Shown in pieces: positions 55,919 to 64,000 of a stretch of DNA of 64,000 bases. Numbering within the stretch: the first letter of the stretch is position 1; each line of letters begins with the position of its first letter. Location: NCBI GenBank assembly GCA_035651655.1, contig DASRFG010000031.1, positions 30,163 through 94,162 on the forward strand, given 5' to 3'. Below the pieces are notes generated by a model that saw nothing but the letters and a program-made list of their open reading frames with translations, was not told the origin of the DNA and did not search any database. Source of the stretch: Terriglobales bacterium. GTDB lineage: Bacteria > Acidobacteriota > Terriglobia > Terriglobales > Acidobacteriaceae. Made by a program: the position numbers and the translations under genes.

Positions 55919-56317
55919 TCACCAAACTTCGCACAGGATCTCGCCGCCCACACCTTCTCTGCGGGCCTGGCGGCCGGTCATCACCCCGCGGGGTGTGGTC
56001 AGGATGTTGATTCCCATCCCGCCCAGCACGCGTGGAATCTCGGTGCGACCCACATACACCCGGCATCCCGGCTTTGAGACCCGCTCCACGTTGGTGATGG
56101 CGGCTTCGTTGGCGTTGCTGTACTTCAGGTAAATGCGCAATACTTTCTTGCCTTCTTCTTCCACCGGCTTGAAATTCGAGATATAGCCTTCCTCTTTGAG
56201 GATGCGCGCAATCTCCAGCTTCAGCTTCGACGCCGGCACATCTACCTTCTGGTGCCTGGCACGGAGCGCATTGCGCACCCGCGTCAGGAAATCTGCCACC
56301 GGATCGGTCAACCTCAT
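55919..56317 (-). CDS. rpsH: 30S ribosomal protein S8
   Basis: This is a 132-residue protein with DPVADFLTRVRNALRARHQK, then KPGCRVYVGRTEIPRVLGGM and TPRGVMTGRQARREGVGGEI. S8 is a primary 16S-binding protein and the spc-operon autoregulator in E. coli. An 89-bp spacer with a GAAAC-type repeat precedes it. Confidence 0.96.
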   Translation of the reverse strand: MRLTDPVADFLTRVRNALRARHQKVDVPASKLKLEIARILKEEGYISNFKPVEEEGKKVLRIYLKYSNANEAAITNVERVSKPGCRVYVGRTEIPRVLGGMGINILTTPRGVMTGRQARREGVGGEILCEVW

Positions 56318-56338
56318 CTGCTTGCTTCTCCTAAATCA

Positions 56339-56400
56339 AGTTTCAGCTCTTTGTAAGAGCTTCTGAAACTCGAAACTCAGAACTTGAAACTCGCAACTAA
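56339..56400. repeat. GAAAC-type spacer repeat 3 (rpsH-rpsN)
   Basis: AGTTTCAGCTCT (56339-56350) pairs with AGAGC (56356-56360) and TGAAACT (56364-56370), followed by ACTCGAAACTCAG and TTGAAACTCG copies to 56393. It uses the same GAAACTCGAAAC unit as the other spacers. Confidence 0.65.
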
Positions 56401-56406
56401 ACTGCC

Positions 56407-56592
56407 TTACCAGGACGATTTCGAAACCCCGGGAATCTCTCCCCGCAATGCCAGACCGCGGAAACACAAGCGGCAAAGGCCGAACTTCCGCAGGTACGCT
56501 CGCGGACGTCCGCAAATCTTGCAGCGGTTGTGCTTGCGCGTGGAAAATTTTGGTTTCTTCGCGTCCTTTACTCTTTTTGCGGTGGTTGCCAT
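56407..56592 (-). CDS. rpsN: 30S ribosomal protein S14, zinc-binding type (S14Z)
   Basis: This 61-residue protein has [20 protein letters not shown], the zinc knuckle of the short type, then [18 protein letters not shown] at the C-terminus. It sits between rplE and rpsH, as in Gram-positives and many other phyla. Confidence 0.95.
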   Translation of the reverse strand: MATTAKRVKDAKKPKFSTRKHNRCKICGRPRAYLRKFGLCRLCFRGLALRGEIPGVSKSSW

Positions 56593-56623
56593 TAATCCCT
56601 TTCAGCTAGTTCTGAATGTGCAC

Positions 56624-57250
56624 TCAAGCTCTAAACGGCATTCCCATGTGACGCAACAGCGCCCGTGCCTCATCGTCGGACTTGGCGGTGGTCACGATAG
56701 TCACGTTCATGCCCTTAAGCTTGTCCACCTTGGCATAGTCAATCTCCGGAAAGATCAACTGGTCACGCAGTCCGAGTGTGTAATTGCCGCGTCCATCGAA
56801 GGACTTGGTCGAAACCCCGCGGAAATCGCGGACACGTGGCAAAGCCACGTTCACCAAGCGGTCAAAAAATTCATACATGCGATCGCCGCGCAGCGTGACC
56901 ATGGCCCCAATCGGCATTCCGGCGCGCACTTTGAACGCCGCAATCGACTTCTTTGCCCGAGTGATCACCGGCTTTTGCCCGGTGATCTGTCCCAATTCGT
57001 TCGCGGCCGGATCGAGAACCTTGGCGTTCTGCGTGGCCTCACCGACTCCCATGTTGACCACGATCTTATGCAACCGCGGCACCGCCATCGGGTTTTTCAC
57101 TTCGAATTCCTTCATCATCGCAGGCTTGATCTCCTGCTCGAAGCGCACCCGCATGCGTGCCGGTTCCTTGCCGCGCGCCTTCTGCTCCTGTGGCCGCTGC
57201 TCTTGCTTGGGTTCGCTTGCTTCGCCCTTTTTCTTGTCAGGTTTTGCCAT
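56624..57250 (-). CDS. rplE: 50S ribosomal protein L5 with a charged N-terminal extension
   Basis: This is a 208-residue protein. The core ([20 protein letters not shown], then [20 protein letters not shown]) is standard and binds 5S rRNA. About 32 Lys/Glu/Gln-rich residues ([19 protein letters not shown] and onward) precede it, absent from E. coli L5. ATG 57250 is chosen; a TTG two codons earlier exists. Confidence 0.95.
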   Translation of the reverse strand: MAKPDKKKGEASEPKQEQRPQEQKARGKEPARMRVRFEQEIKPAMMKEFEVKNPMAVPRLHKIVVNMGVGEATQNAKVLDPAANELGQITGQKPVITRAKKSIAAFKVRAGMPIGAMVTLRGDRMYEFFDRLVNVALPRVRDFRGVSTKSFDGRGNYTLGLRDQLIFPEIDYAKVDKLKGMNVTIVTTAKSDDEARALLRHMGMPFRA

Positions 57251-57274
57251 CTTCAATTACCCAATTACTTGATT

Positions 57275-57616
57275 TCACTTCTCTAGTGTTGTGCCACACT
57301 TCTTGCAGACGCGTACCTTCCGGTCGCCCCGCGTTTCATGTCCCACACGCACCGGACCGCAGGTGCCGCACACCAGCATCACATTTGAAATTGCGATGCG
57401 GCTTTCCTGTTCGGCAATTCCGCCCTTGACGTTGCGCTGCGGATTGGGCCGCACGTGCTTCTTTGACAACATGACGTGCTCCACCAGGACCTTCGCATCG
57501 TTGGGGAACACGCGCAGCACGCGGCCCTCTTTGCCCTTGTCGCGCCCGGTAATCACCCTCACCGTGTCGTTGCGCCGGATATCAACTCTCTTGTGTGCAG
57601 TGGTTGCAGTAATCAT
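57275..57616 (-). CDS. rplX: 50S ribosomal protein L24 with a zinc ribbon
   Basis: This is a 113-residue protein with KOW motif [20 protein letters not shown]. The C-terminal segment [18 protein letters not shown], then CKKCG, is a four-cysteine ribbon, the zinc form common in several phyla. L24 initiates 50S assembly. Confidence 0.95.
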   Translation of the reverse strand: MITATTAHKRVDIRRNDTVRVITGRDKGKEGRVLRVFPNDAKVLVEHVMLSKKHVRPNPQRNVKGGIAEQESRIAISNVMLVCGTCGPVRVGHETRGDRKVRVCKKCGTTLEK

Positions 57617-57656
57617 CTTTTTGACCCGTGTTGCGCTTGTACCTTTTCAGCTTTCC

Positions 57657-57702
57657 AGTTTCCAAATCCGACTTCCGCAACATGGAACCGGAAACTCGAA
57701 AT
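57657..57702. repeat. GAAAC-type spacer repeat 4 (rplN-rplX)
   Basis: AGTTTCC (57657-57663) is mirrored by GGAAACT (57690-57696), which continues as CGAAAT. It occupies the centre of the 90-bp spacer between rplN and rplX. Weaker than the other three copies. Confidence 0.5.
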
Positions 57703-57706
57703 TTTC

Positions 57707-58078
57707 TTACAGTACTTCTGGCGCCAGTGAAACGATCTTCAAGAACTTCTTCTCGCGCAGCTCACGGGCTACTGGACCGAAAACGCGCGTGCCCACCGGT
57801 TCGCCACCCTCGTTGATCAGCACTGCCGCATTTTGATCGAAGCGGATATACGTTCCATCCCTGCGGCGATGCTCCTTACGGGTGCGCACAATGACCGCCT
57901 TCACCACCGTCCCCTTTTTCACCTGACCGTCCGGGGATGCCTCTTTTACGGCGGCCGTCACCACATCGCCGAGGTGGGCGCGCAACCCCGTCGATCCGCC
58001 CAGCGGCAGGATCATCTGCAGCTTGCGGGCGCCGGAATTGTCGGCGACCTCGAGCATGGTCCTCATCATCACTGCCAT
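57707..58078 (-). CDS. rplN: 50S ribosomal protein L14
   Basis: This is a 123-residue protein with [20 protein letters not shown], then [20 protein letters not shown] and [20 protein letters not shown]. It forms the factor-binding side near L19. Length normal. Confidence 0.96.
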   Translation of the reverse strand: MAVMMRTMLEVADNSGARKLQMILPLGGSTGLRAHLGDVVTAAVKEASPDGQVKKGTVVKAVIVRTRKEHRRRDGTYIRFDQNAAVLINEGGEPVGTRVFGPVARELREKKFLKIVSLAPEVL

Positions 58079-58108
58079 AAAAAGCTCCTTGGATCCCTGC
58101 GCCGGCGA

Positions 58109-58477
58109 CTAGCTCGCCTTCGCTTCCGCTTCCTTCTTCTTGCGGCTCTTCACCTGGGCTTTTACTTCCGCACTCGGCTCATCCGCCACCAGCGCGGCCT
58201 TCCGTACCACGTCCTTCAGCCTCCAGCGCTTAAGTTTCGAAAGCGGACGGGTCTCTTCGAGCAACACAAAATCACCGACCCGCGCCGTGTTTTGCTCATC
58301 ATGCGCGTAGAACTTCTTCGAGCGTTGCATCACTCGCCGGTACAAACGGTGAGAGTATTTGCGCGTCACTTCCACCACGATCGTCTTCTGCATCTTGGTG
58401 GAGAGCACTTTGCCGATCAGCGTCTTGCGGCGCAACGCTTGTTCTTCAGCCGGACGCTGGGTTGCAGTTTCTGCCAT
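58109..58477 (-). CDS. rpsQ: 30S ribosomal protein S17 with terminal extensions
   Basis: This is a 122-residue protein; the family norm is about 85. The OB core runs [20 protein letters not shown], then [21 protein letters not shown]-terminal (about 18) and C-terminal (about 25, [17 protein letters not shown]) tails are extra. Confidence 0.94.
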   Translation of the reverse strand: MAETATQRPAEEQALRRKTLIGKVLSTKMQKTIVVEVTRKYSHRLYRRVMQRSKKFYAHDEQNTARVGDFVLLEETRPLSKLKRWRLKDVVRKAALVADEPSAEVKAQVKSRKKKEAEAKAS

Positions 58478-58479
58478 AG

Positions 58480-58686
58480 CTACTTCTCCCTCTCTGCCGC
58501 CAGTTCCTGCTCGCGGAGAACCGTCTTGATGCGGGCGATGTCCTTGCGCAGCCCGCGAATTTTCTTCAGGCTTTCCGTTTGTCCCATCAGCAACTGGAAG
58601 CGCAGGCGGAAGAGCTGGTCGGTCAGCTCATGCTCCTGGTGCTTCAGTTCCACGTCGGTCTGGTTGCGTATCTTTTCAGCCTTCAT
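58480..58686 (-). CDS. rpmC: 50S ribosomal protein L29
   Basis: This 68-residue two-helix protein has [20 protein letters not shown] and [20 protein letters not shown], then [16 protein letters not shown]. It is at the tunnel exit near L23. Two bases separate it from rpsQ. Confidence 0.95.
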   Translation of the reverse strand: MKAEKIRNQTDVELKHQEHELTDQLFRLRFQLLMGQTESLKKIRGLRKDIARIKTVLREQELAAEREK

Positions 58687-58693
58687 AATTTTC

Positions 58694-59116
58694 CTAGTGT
58701 GCGCCTGCCCCGTGGCGCGCCACCAAACGGGTGCGCAGAGGCAGTTTGTGTGACGCCAGTCGCATGGCTTCGGCGGCGTCTTGCGGCGTTACCCCTTCCA
58801 TTTCGAACAGAATCTTGCCCGGCTTGACCACGGCCACCCAGTGGTCAGGCGCGCCCTTGCCTTTTCCCATACGAGTCTCAGCCGGCTTCTTGGTGACCGG
58901 CTTGTCGGGAAACAGGCGCAGCCATATCTTGCCTCCGCGCTTAATGAAGCGCGTCATGGCCACACGGCTGGCTTCGATCTGCCGATCGGTGATCCAGCCT
59001 GGCTCCAGCACCTTCAACCCGTAGTCCCCGAAAGCCAGCTCCGAGCCGCGCCAAGCCTTTCCGGTCATACGGCCGCGCTGCTGCTTGCGGTACTTAACTT
59101 TCTTCGGCATCAACAT
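58694..59116 (-). CDS. rplP: 50S ribosomal protein L16
   Basis: This is a 140-residue protein starting [17 protein letters not shown], then [20 protein letters not shown] and [20 protein letters not shown]. It lies by the A-site of the peptidyl transferase centre. Confidence 0.96.
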   Translation of the reverse strand: MLMPKKVKYRKQQRGRMTGKAWRGSELAFGDYGLKVLEPGWITDRQIEASRVAMTRFIKRGGKIWLRLFPDKPVTKKPAETRMGKGKGAPDHWVAVVKPGKILFEMEGVTPQDAAEAMRLASHKLPLRTRLVARHGAGAH

Positions 59117-59143
59117 AAGCTGTTCTCAGTTCCTTACGCTCTC

Positions 59144-59812
59144 TCAGAAGCTGGGTGCGGCAGCCTGCTGCGGTTCGCGCCGCTTTTGCGCCAGAATCTC
59201 ACCGCGATAAATCCAGCACTTCACCCCAATGACTCCATACGTGGTCTTTGCTTCAGCAAGGCCGTAGTCAATATCAGCCCGCAGCGTGTGCAGCGGCAGC
59301 CGGCCCTGGAGGTACCACTCCGAGCGCGCGATTTCATTTCCGTTCAAACGTCCGCCTACCCGCACCTTGATTCCCTTGCAACCGAAGCGCAGCGCCGAAT
59401 CTACAGCCTTGCGCATCGCGCGGCGGAAGCCCACGCGCTTTTCCAACTGCAGTGCGATGGACTCCGCGACCAATTGCGCGTCCAGTTCCGGCTTGTGCAC
59501 TTCCTGAATGTCAATGTAAACATCACGGTTGGTGCGCTTCTGCAGATCAATCTTCAGCTTGTCAATCTCGGCGCCCTTGCGCCCAATAATGATTCCCGGC
59601 CGCGCGGTACGAATAATGATCCGCAGCTTGTTGCCCGGGCGCTCGATCTCGATTGAGCTCACCCCCGCCGACTTTAGCTTGTCCTTGAGCTCGGCTTTGA
59701 GTTTTAGGTCTTCCAGCAACAGCTTGTCGTAGTCGCGCTCCACAAACCACCGCGACTTCCACGGCTTGGTGTAGCCGAGCCGGAATCCATATGGATGGAC
59801 TTTTTGTCCCAT
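59144..59812 (-). CDS. rpsC: 30S ribosomal protein S3
   Basis: This is a 222-residue protein: [20 protein letters not shown], then KH motif [20 protein letters not shown], the central [20 protein letters not shown] and the tail region [20 protein letters not shown]. It helps form the mRNA entry helicase with S4 and S5. Confidence 0.96.
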   Translation of the reverse strand: MGQKVHPYGFRLGYTKPWKSRWFVERDYDKLLLEDLKLKAELKDKLKSAGVSSIEIERPGNKLRIIIRTARPGIIIGRKGAEIDKLKIDLQKRTNRDVYIDIQEVHKPELDAQLVAESIALQLEKRVGFRRAMRKAVDSALRFGCKGIKVRVGGRLNGNEIARSEWYLQGRLPLHTLRADIDYGLAEAKTTYGVIGVKCWIYRGEILAQKRREPQQAAAPSF

Positions 59813-59821
59813 AAATCTCCT

Positions 59822-60325
59822 CTACGATCTTGCCTTTGCCGTCTTCTTGCCGGCGGCGGATTTCTTGCTGGCCTTGGCTTTCACTTTGGCCTTCCCCGCA
59901 GTCTTGCCTGCTGTGCGGGCCGGTTTCGCGGTCACGCCCTCTTCACCGACCACTGTGGCAGTGCCCTCGCGACCCGCATTGCGCTCCGCCAACGCGATCT
60001 CAATGTGCGCCATGCGGCGTTGGTACCGATAGGCGCGACCCATGGGAGCGGGACGAATCCGCTTCGCTCGCGGGCCATCATTGGCTACCGCGCGCAAAAC
60101 GAACAGGTTGTCCACATCCACGTCCATGCCTTTTTCCTGGCTCAGGTAATTGGCGTTCTGGACTGCTGAACGCAGCAACTTCTCCACCGTGCCCGCTACC
60201 CGCTTCTTGGTGAAGGCCAGAGTATTCATGGCCTCTTCCACGCGGCGGCCCTTGATCAAATCCAGCACCAGGCGCGCCTTCTGCGGCGAGACTCGCATGT
60301 ACCGGGCTTCAGCTCTGAATTCCAT
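59822..60325 (-). CDS. rplV: 50S ribosomal protein L22 with an Ala/Lys-rich C-terminal tail
   Basis: This is a 167-residue protein against about 110 normally. The core RYMRVSPQKARLVLDLIKGR and RAYRYQRRMAHIEIALAERN is standard and includes the tunnel-lining hairpin. A tail of about 50 residues (AGKTAGKAKVKAKASKKSAA region) is histone-like and may anchor rRNA at the surface. Confidence 0.95.
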   Translation of the reverse strand: MEFRAEARYMRVSPQKARLVLDLIKGRRVEEAMNTLAFTKKRVAGTVEKLLRSAVQNANYLSQEKGMDVDVDNLFVLRAVANDGPRAKRIRPAPMGRAYRYQRRMAHIEIALAERNAGREGTATVVGEEGVTAKPARTAGKTAGKAKVKAKASKKSAAGKKTAKARS

Positions 60326-60340
60326 CTCTCTATCTCTCCG

Positions 60341-60709
60341 TTACGACTTGGGCGCTGCTGGCGCCGGTGTTCCCGCGGCTCCAGACGTCGGCACTGGTGC
60401 TCCCGGACCGCCGGGAACGCCCGCCGGTTTGGCTGCGGCTTCTGTGGCCGCTTTCATTGAGTGACCCTTAAAGCTGCGCGTGAAACTGAACTCGCCCAGC
60501 TTGTGGCCCACCATGTTCTCGGTGACGTACACGGGAATGAACTTCCTCCCGTTGTGCACCGCGATGGTGTGCCCCACCATTTCTGGAACAATGGTCGAGC
60601 GCCGCGACCAGGTGCGCAGCACTTTTTTGTCGTTTCGCGCGTTCATGTCCTCGATTCGCTTGAGCAGGAAACCGTCAATGAACGGACCTTTTTTAGTTGA
60701 CCTTGCCAT
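60341..60709 (-). CDS. rpsS: 30S ribosomal protein S19 with a Pro/Ala-rich C-terminal extension
   Basis: This is a 122-residue protein; S19 is normally about 92. The core is [20 protein letters not shown], then [20 protein letters not shown] and [13 protein letters not shown] (residues 72-84). Beyond residue 85, 37 extra residues ([20 protein letters not shown] and onward) are Ala/Pro/Gly-rich. The S19 tail lies near the decoding site head, so the extension could approach the A-site finger or subunit interface. Confidence 0.94.
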   Translation of the reverse strand: MARSTKKGPFIDGFLLKRIEDMNARNDKKVLRTWSRRSTIVPEMVGHTIAVHNGRKFIPVYVTENMVGHKLGEFSFTRSFKGHSMKAATEAAAKPAGVPGGPGAPVPTSGAAGTPAPAAPKS

Positions 60710-60722
60710 AATCAGCTCTCAC

Positions 60723-61547
60723 TTATTTCGTTCGGCGGCTCACGATCATCTTCGCCGTCCGCTTGTTGTTGCGCGTTTTGTAACCGCGCGTTGGTTGACC
60801 CCACGGGGTCACCGGATGCCGCCCGCCGCTGGTCTTGCCCTCACCACCGCCGTGCGGATGGTCCACTGGATTCATGGCCACGCCTCGGTTGGTGGGACGC
60901 CGTCCCATCCACCGCGTACGTCCCGCTTTTCCGATGGCCACGTTTTCATGGTCCAGATTGCCCACCTGCCCGATACTTGCCAGGCAGTCCTGCAACACTT
61001 TGCGGGTTTCGCCCGAGGGCAACTTGATTAATGCGTAGTCGCCTTCTTTGGCCACCAACTGGGCGGCTCCGCCGGCGGAGCGCACCATCTGCGCCCCTTT
61101 GCCCGGTCGCAGCTCCACGTTGTGAATGGTGGTGCCAGGCGGAATATTGCGCAGGGGCAAGGCGTTGCCGACCAGAATGTCGGCTTCCGGCCCGCTCACG
61201 ACTTTCTGTCCGACTTTTAAACCCACCGGCTGCAAGATGTATCGTTTTTCGCCATCCGCGTAGCTGAGCAGTGCAATCCGCGCCGAACGGTTGGGATCGT
61301 ATTCGATCGAAACCACGGTCGCCGGCACGCCCGCTTTGTCGCGCTTGAAATCAATGATGCGCAGCCGCCGCTTGTGTCCGCCGCCGCGCCGCCACACCGT
61401 AATGTCGCCGCGATTACGGCGGCCGCTGATGCGCTGTTTGGCTACGGTCAGCGGCTTGTGCGGCCGGTCCGTGGTCAGCTCTTCATTGACCAGGGTGGTC
61501 TGGAACCGCAAGGTTGATGTAATCGGTCTAAAAGTTTTAATCGCCAT
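60723..61547 (-). CDS. rplB: 50S ribosomal protein L2
   Basis: This is a 274-residue protein with [40 protein letters not shown] and the catalytic-region [20 protein letters not shown]. The His in DHPHGGG is universally conserved. Length is normal. Confidence 0.97.
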   Translation of the reverse strand: MAIKTFRPITSTLRFQTTLVNEELTTDRPHKPLTVAKQRISGRRNRGDITVWRRGGGHKRRLRIIDFKRDKAGVPATVVSIEYDPNRSARIALLSYADGEKRYILQPVGLKVGQKVVSGPEADILVGNALPLRNIPPGTTIHNVELRPGKGAQMVRSAGGAAQLVAKEGDYALIKLPSGETRKVLQDCLASIGQVGNLDHENVAIGKAGRTRWMGRRPTNRGVAMNPVDHPHGGGEGKTSGGRHPVTPWGQPTRGYKTRNNKRTAKMIVSRRTK

Positions 61548-61557
61548 AATCAGCTCT

Positions 61558-61851
61558 CTACAAGTTCTGCGCGTACTCCGGCATCTTTTCGCCGCTCTTG
61601 AGTTTTACGTAAGCCTTCTTCCAGTCCGGGCGGTAGCCCGCAAAACGTCCGCGCCGCCGCTCCTTGCCCAGAAAGTTGGAAGTGCGCACCGTATCCACCT
61701 TCACCTTAAAAATAGATTGCACGGCTTCCTTAATCTCGGTCTTGGTCGCCGTGGGTGCCACCTGGAAGACCAGTGTCGCCTCAGTCTCTTTCACTCCTAG
61801 CCCTTTTTCCGTGATGATGGGGCGCCGAATGATCTGGTAAGCCGACTTCAT
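61558..61851 (-). CDS. rplW: 50S ribosomal protein L23
   Basis: This is a 97-residue protein with [40 protein letters not shown] and the loop [20 protein letters not shown]. It docks trigger factor and SRP at the exit. Its ATG shares a base with the rplD stop (TAATG). Confidence 0.95.
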   Translation of the reverse strand: MKSAYQIIRRPIITEKGLGVKETEATLVFQVAPTATKTEIKEAVQSIFKVKVDTVRTSNFLGKERRRGRFAGYRPDWKKAYVKLKSGEKMPEYAQNL

Positions 61852-62564
61852 TACGCTACCTCCGCCGTCTTGCGCGCCCGCTTCCGCGCAGCAGCCGGTT
61901 TGGCTTCTGTGGTTGCCTTCTGCCGTTTCGAGGCGGCCGACTTTAGCGAATCCTGCAACCGCTCCAGCGCCGGTTTAGCAAAGATCGCGCGCTCATATCG
62001 CAGCAAGTGATACGGATGGACGTTATTACCCCGCACCAGTTCCACACCGTCCAGGTTGCGCGAGCTGAGTTCCAGATTGCGGTTCTCAACTTTCGCTGCC
62101 TCTACGACAAGAGTGCTGCCGTCGCTTTTTAAGGCATCCAGCGCTTTGCGGAACTCCTTGGTCTTCGGCTCTTTTAGTTCAAAACTTTCCACGACCGTCA
62201 GCTTGCCATCCGCAAACTTCGCGGCCAGCGCCGAGCGCAATGCGCCCAGCAGCTTCTTCCTGGGAAACGCGTATTCATAAGAACGGGGCTGCGGCCCATG
62301 CACCGTTCCGCCATGCCGCCACAATGGCGAGCGAATGGATCCGACACGCGCGCGACCGGTTCCCTTCTGTTTCCACAGCTTCTTGCCCGATCCCGAAACT
62401 AGCTTGCGGTTCTTGGTAGCATGGGTGCCGGCGCGCTGTGCTGCGCGATACTGCTTCACCGCTTCCCAGAGCAAGTCTTCGTTCACTGCGCCAAAGACTT
62501 CGTCTGACAGCTCGAAGCTGCCGACCTTCTTGCCGCTCAAATTGAAAACGTCAATTGATGCCAT
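61851..62564 (-). CDS. rplD: 50S ribosomal protein L4 with a basic C-terminal tail
   Basis: This 237-residue protein starts MASIDVFNLSGKKVGSFELS. The loop TGRARVGSIRSPLWRHGGTV forms part of the tunnel. The C-terminal extension of about 35 residues (ASKRQKATTEAKPAAARKRA) is unusual. ATG 62564 is chosen over a GTG-type upstream start in the same frame, which would add 13 non-homologous residues. Confidence 0.95.
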   Translation of the reverse strand: MASIDVFNLSGKKVGSFELSDEVFGAVNEDLLWEAVKQYRAAQRAGTHATKNRKLVSGSGKKLWKQKGTGRARVGSIRSPLWRHGGTVHGPQPRSYEYAFPRKKLLGALRSALAAKFADGKLTVVESFELKEPKTKEFRKALDALKSDGSTLVVEAAKVENRNLELSSRNLDGVELVRGNNVHPYHLLRYERAIFAKPALERLQDSLKSAASKRQKATTEAKPAAARKRARKTAEVA

Positions 62565-62605
62565 AACTTTGCTCGTGTGGCGCAGACACTCTTGTCCGCG
62601 CACCT

Positions 62606-63337
62606 TTATTTTTTCTTTGCCGCCTGGCGCTTGGCTGCCTTCAGCGGGTCAACCGTGGTCACACCCGCGAATCCACGACGCTCTCTAGGCGGCTTTTTCG
62701 CTTTGTTGATGATCACGTAACCGCCGTTGGGTCCGGGCACACTGCCTTCCACCACCAGCAGGTTGTCTTCTTTGTCCACGCCCAGCACGCGCAGATTCCG
62801 CGAGGTCACCCGGTCGGTTCCCATGTGTCCCGACATTCGCATTCCTTTAAACACACGCGAGGGAAAAGCCGAAGACCCGATCGAACCTGGGATTTGGAAC
62901 ATCGATCCATGCGATTTGGGACCGCCGCCAAAATGGTGACGCTTGACCACCCCGGTAAAACCCCGTCCCTTGCTGGTTCCAACCACGTCCACAAACTTTT
63001 CGCCTTCAAAGATGTCAACCAGCACGCGGTCTCCCGCTTTAGTCTGGTCGCCGTCCCCGCTGGTCGCATCAACCTCGATGTCAACCTCGCGCAGAAATCG
63101 CATCGGCGGAAGGTTGTGCTTGCCAAAGTGTCCCTTCATGCCTTTACTCAGTCGCGATTCCTTGACGAACTCGACCAACCCAATCTGCGCCGCCTCATAG
63201 CCGTCTTTGGCCGAGGTCTTACGCTGCGTGATCACGCATGGGCCGGCCTGCAAAACCGTCGCTGGGCGGACGTCACCCTTGTCGTCGAACAGCTGCGTCA
63301 TGCCGACTTTTTTTCCTAAAATTCCGTTGACTGCCAT
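62606..63337 (-). CDS. rplC: 50S ribosomal protein L3
   Basis: This is a 243-residue protein with [40 protein letters not shown] and the conserved [20 protein letters not shown], then [16 protein letters not shown]. The C-terminal [20 protein letters not shown] region is an extra tail. Confidence 0.96.
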   Translation of the reverse strand: MAVNGILGKKVGMTQLFDDKGDVRPATVLQAGPCVITQRKTSAKDGYEAAQIGLVEFVKESRLSKGMKGHFGKHNLPPMRFLREVDIEVDATSGDGDQTKAGDRVLVDIFEGEKFVDVVGTSKGRGFTGVVKRHHFGGGPKSHGSMFQIPGSIGSSAFPSRVFKGMRMSGHMGTDRVTSRNLRVLGVDKEDNLLVVEGSVPGPNGGYVIINKAKKPPRERRGFAGVTTVDPLKAAKRQAAKKK

Positions 63338-63377
63338 GTTCCCTGTCCTTCAATGTTGGCGCCGCGAAGCGCGCATC

Positions 63378-63707
63378 TTACTTGTGCTCTTTGCCGAACG
63401 CCTTGATCTCCACGTCCACACCCGCGGGCAGGTCGAGCTTCATCAGCGCGTCCACGGTTTGCTGTGTCGGCTCGAGAATGTCGAGCAAACGCTTGTGGGT
63501 CCGGATCTCGAACTGCTCGCGCGATTTCTTGTCCACGTGGGGAGAACGCAGGACGCAATACTTGTTCTTCATCGTGGGCAGCGGAATCGGCCCGGCAATC
63601 TGCGCGCCGGTGCGCCGTGCGGTCTCCACAATCTCGCCGGTGGATTGGTCGAGGATGCGGTAATCGTACGCTTTCAAGCGAATGCGAATTCTGTCTTTTC
63701 CAATCAC
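63378..63707 (-). CDS. rpsJ: 30S ribosomal protein S10
   Basis: This is a 109-residue protein starting from GTG ([20 protein letters not shown]), with [20 protein letters not shown] and [20 protein letters not shown]. It also works with NusB in antitermination. First gene of the S10 operon, 82 bp after tuf. Confidence 0.95.
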   Translation of the reverse strand: MIGKDRIRIRLKAYDYRILDQSTGEIVETARRTGAQIAGPIPLPTMKNKYCVLRSPHVDKKSREQFEIRTHKRLLDILEPTQQTVDALMKLDLPAGVDVEIKAFGKEHK

Positions 63708-63789
63708 GTTTTCTCTCGATGCCCCTTCAGCTTCACCTCTCGGTCCCTGAAGGAAAGATCTTGCGGCCAGCTACCGCCGCGTGTTTTAG

Positions 63790-64000
63790 CTATTTCAAAA
63801 TCTCCGAAATGGTGCCTGCACCCACGGTGTGTCCGCCTTCGCGGATGGCGAAACGCAGCCCCTTCTCCATCGCCACCGGAGTGATCAGCTCGATGGCCAG
63901 GCTGACGTTGTCTCCCGGCATCACCATCTCCGTTCCCCCGGGCAGCTCCGCCACTCCCGTCACGTCCGTGGTGCGGAAGTAGAACTGCGGCCGGTAGCCC
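63790..64000 (-). CDS. tuf: Elongation factor Tu, C-terminal part (5' end outside window)
   Basis: Translating the minus strand from the window edge gives [20 protein letters not shown], then [17 protein letters not shown] and the C-terminal [17 protein letters not shown] and ILK before the TAG at 63790. This is domain III of EF-Tu. The GTPase and domain II lie outside. tuf ahead of rpsJ is the usual str-S10 order. Confidence 0.95.
   Translation of the reverse strand, partial: GYRPQFYFRTTDVTGVAELPGGTEMVMPGDNVSLAIELITPVAMEKGLRFAIREGGHTVGAGTISEILK

Noticed and set aside
63724..63753. CCTTCAG...CTGAAGG inverted repeat between tuf and rpsJ
   Set aside because: Seven pairs with a 16-nt loop and no T-tract; likely chance in a 63% GC-like region.

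Overview
The window is chromosomal DNA from a Gram-negative bacterium with a two-membrane envelope, most likely an acidobacterium of the Terriglobales/Koribacter type. I infer this from four things: lipopolysaccharide export genes (an MsbA-like exporter, a fused LptC/LptA protein, LptB and a Kdo hydroxylase); DUF507, DUF503 and DUF6677 proteins; long secreted Ig-like and phosphoesterase proteins; and Ala/Pro/Lys-rich extensions on ribosomal proteins. No sequence search was possible, so the taxonomy is provisional. I see no prophage, insertion sequence, CRISPR array, tRNA or rRNA.

Region 1 (1-11.6 kb, minus strand) is an envelope and sigma-54 block. In transcription order it holds a conserved hypothetical gene, recJ, a repeat-bearing gap, the lptC-lptA fusion, lptB, rpoN, the hibernation factor hpf, rapZ, a secreted YVTN beta-propeller protein and a truncated msbA-like exporter at the window edge. 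Region 2 (11.7-35.4 kb) is a mixed accessory and housekeeping stretch on both strands. It holds tandem DUF507 genes, a phosphoesterase, queG, a TPR metallopeptidase, the Kdo hydroxylase, a cold-shock gene preceded by a probable structured RNA, a YihY-type membrane protein and a large matrixin-like protein whose zinc site is lost. It continues with a LolA-like protein, an APH-like kinase, an HNH nuclease, comF, an OPT transporter, yggS-yggU with a sodium:solute symporter, an M24 peptidase operon and a GNAT protein.

Region 3 (35.5-44.3 kb, minus strand) holds a GT39 glycosyltransferase and the translation/transcription operon rimP-nusA-infB-DUF503-rbfA-nrnA. A candidate promoter and an intrinsic-terminator hairpin lie in the rimP leader. 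Divergent guaB and a VanZ-like gene follow on the plus strand, then a small membrane protein on the minus strand.

Region 4 (46.9-64 kb, minus strand) is an almost textbook tuf-S10-spc-alpha supercluster. It runs from the 3' end of tuf through rpsJ, rplCDWB, rpsS, rplV, rpsC, rplP, rpmC, rpsQ, rplNXE, rpsN, rpsH, rplFR, rpsE, rpmD, rplO, secY, adk, map, infA, rpmJ, rpsMKD, rpoA and rplQ, ending in a clear intrinsic terminator. S4, S14, L24 and L36 keep their zinc-binding cysteines.

The most interesting unexplained signals are: (a) a promoter, about 160-nt structured RNA and strong terminator antisense-upstream of cspA; (b) the rimP leader attenuator; (c) a GAAACTCGAAAC-type inverted-repeat family found in four gene spacers; (d) the catalytically dead matrixin-like protein; and (e) a roughly 105-residue low-complexity insert inside sigma-54.
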